Source: Candidatus Falkowbacteria bacterium CG02_land_8_20_14_3_00_36_14 (GTDB lineage Bacteria; Patescibacteriota; Patescibacteriia; Patescibacteriales; UM-FILTER-36-11). Taken from it: DNA of 5,812 nucleotides. This document shows, piece after piece, positions 5,093 through 5,812 of the stretch. The notes beneath the pieces were generated by a model. That model searched no databases and was not told the origin of the DNA. It was given only the letters and a program-made list of their open reading frames with translations. The translations under genes were made by a program, and so were the position numbers. How positions within the stretch are numbered: position 1 is the first letter of the stretch; each line of letters begins with the position of its first letter. The stretch lies in the NCBI GenBank assembly GCA_002781265.1, contig PETS01000016.1, positions 1 to 5,812 of the forward strand, written 5' to 3'.

Positions 5093-5710
5093 ATGAAAAA
5101 AAATATCATAAAAACTCTGTTAATAATTATTTCTTTTTTAGCTTTTTACCTAAGCTGCACGGCTAATAAAATTTATTATCCCCAAAATATTAACGAGCCG
5201 TTGGAGAAAGAAAAGCCGGAAAATAACCAGAAAGGCAGCCAAGTGGCAGTAGTTGAATTAATAAGAATGGAAAATCCGTATGGTAAAGTAAAAGTTTTTT
5301 ACGAAAGCGATAAATACGGCAAGATTGACAGATATTTAACAATCGCTTTTGAATATTACCCCGGTTTTATTAAAAAAAATACGGGAATAAATTTACAAGA
5401 GGAAGCGTTTTATAGCAAGAAAAGCGAACTAGAAATCCAATTTGTCTCTGATAAAACATTAAATGGTAAAATTATTCAGAGTTATGGGATGTTATTGCCG
5501 GTAGATGGGTTGTATGACAATAATGCAAATATTGTTTATATCAATACTGATGACAACGCTGACATTATTATTCATGAGTTTTTCCATTTTTTGCGGGATA
5601 TTTCCGGTATAGTTTTGGATAAAGACGAGGAAGAAAAATTGGCGGACGAATTCGCCAATTATATTCAGGAAATTGAAAAAGATTTTATTCGGGCAAAAAT
5701 AAAGAAATAA
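5093..5710 (+). CDS. Exported HExxH metallopeptidase-like protein, probable lipoprotein
   Basis: The family is not recognised. The 205-aa product begins with a signal sequence: a basic MKKNIIK, a hydrophobic stretch at 8-20, then YLSC with C22 as a possible lipidated cysteine. The lipobox is atypical (Y at -3, L at -2), so an uncleaved membrane anchor is the alternative. A charged linker (about 26-50) precedes a mixed alpha/beta domain. Near the C-terminus HEFFH (161-165) is an HExxH zinc-binding motif preceded by the hydrophobic strand ADIII. E181 in EEKLADEFANY follows 16 residues later. The E-x-x-A-D-x-F-A pattern resembles the third-ligand helix of ImmA/IrrE-type and other gluzincin-like peptidases. 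The expected location is outside the cytoplasmic membrane, and the substrate is unknown. The start is fixed by a strong Shine-Dalgarno. It follows folD by 36 nt and may be co-transcribed without sharing its function. Confidence 0.75.
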   Translation: MKKNIIKTLLIIISFLAFYLSCTANKIYYPQNINEPLEKEKPENNQKGSQVAVVELIRMENPYGKVKVFYESDKYGKIDRYLTIAFEYYPGFIKKNTGINLQEEAFYSKKSELEIQFVSDKTLNGKIIQSYGMLLPVDGLYDNNANIVYINTDDNADIIIHEFFHFLRDISGIVLDKDEEEKLADEFANYIQEIEKDFIRAKIKK

Positions 5711-5724
5711 ATTCAAGGGCCGGC

Positions 5725-5756
5725 TTGATTGGTACTGTCGCCAATTAAATTTTTTT
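5725..5756 (+). terminator. Probable rho-independent terminator after the lipoprotein gene
   Basis: TTGATTGG (5725-5732) pairs with CCAATTAA (5741-5748) with one G·U around an 8-nt loop. An A and then seven T residues follow directly (5749-5756). The stem is AT-rich, so termination may be modest, but its position 14 nt after the stop fits the end of the HD-glyA-folD-lipoprotein cluster. Confidence 0.55.
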
Positions 5757-5763
5757 ATCTAAA

Positions 5764-5808
5764 ATTAGCAAAAATAATTTTATTTGATTTTTGTCAAATT
5801 TGGCTAAT
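5764..5808. repeat. Nested AT-rich inverted repeats at the right edge
   Basis: ATTAGC (5764-5769) and GCTAAT (5803-5808) enclose a second inverted repeat, ATTTGA (5782-5787) and TCAAAT (5794-5799). This lies in the interval leading to whatever follows the window. It could be an operator or a second weak transcript end. No gene is visible in 5711-5812. Confidence 0.3.
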
Positions 5809-5812
5809 CTTA

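Noticed and set aside
4771..5109. 112-codon minus-strand frame across the folD/lipoprotein junction
   Set aside because: It is a shadow of folD and overlaps the strong Shine-Dalgarno of the next gene. No independent support was found.

Overview
The window is 5.8 kb of AT-rich bacterial DNA that looks chromosomal. No phage, plasmid, CRISPR or transposase signature was seen. Tightly packed housekeeping genes alternate with short palindromic repeats. Several genes lack a Shine-Dalgarno sequence, and the repeats contain CATTCCCGC..., CATCCTGAGGAGCG... and CCTGCC-GGTA-GGCAGG cores. This combination resembles Patescibacteria/CPR-type (for example Parcubacteria-like) genomes. That is an inference from style, not a phylogenetic result.

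Layout. On the minus strand, ychF (71-1135) encodes the ribosome-associated P-loop ATPase of the Obg-like family. Upstream of it, 1136-1456 carries no credible gene but holds a 14-bp palindrome, a REP-like hairpin, a 77-bp inverted-repeat element and a rho-independent terminator. That terminator closes a second minus-strand gene (1457-2106). It encodes a small exported beta-rich protein and is interrupted by an in-frame TAG at codon 44 and by a frame change at an A7 run. The A7 run sits in a slippery-heptamer, 5-nt spacer, stem-loop context that resembles a -1 frameshift signal.

From 2252 onward all genes are on the plus strand: an HD-domain nucleotidase-like protein (2252-2839), glyA (2844-4085, only 4 nt downstream), folD (4196-5056) and a secreted HExxH metallopeptidase-like lipoprotein (5093-5710), followed by a probable terminator. 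The 110-nt glyA-folD gap is almost entirely a mobile-type palindromic repeat, and its right end appears to supply the folD ribosome binding site.

Functionally, GlyA makes 5,10-methylene-THF from serine and FolD interconverts it with 10-formyl-THF. The HD protein probably acts on deoxynucleoside monophosphates. Together they form a plausible one-carbon/nucleotide module. The terminal lipoprotein gene has the only strong Shine-Dalgarno in the window and is probably functionally unrelated.

No clear new multi-gene system is visible. The items most worth checking are the interrupted secreted gene with its possible frameshift signal, the repeat-supplied RBS of folD, the divergent FolD motifs, and the unassigned exported zincin.
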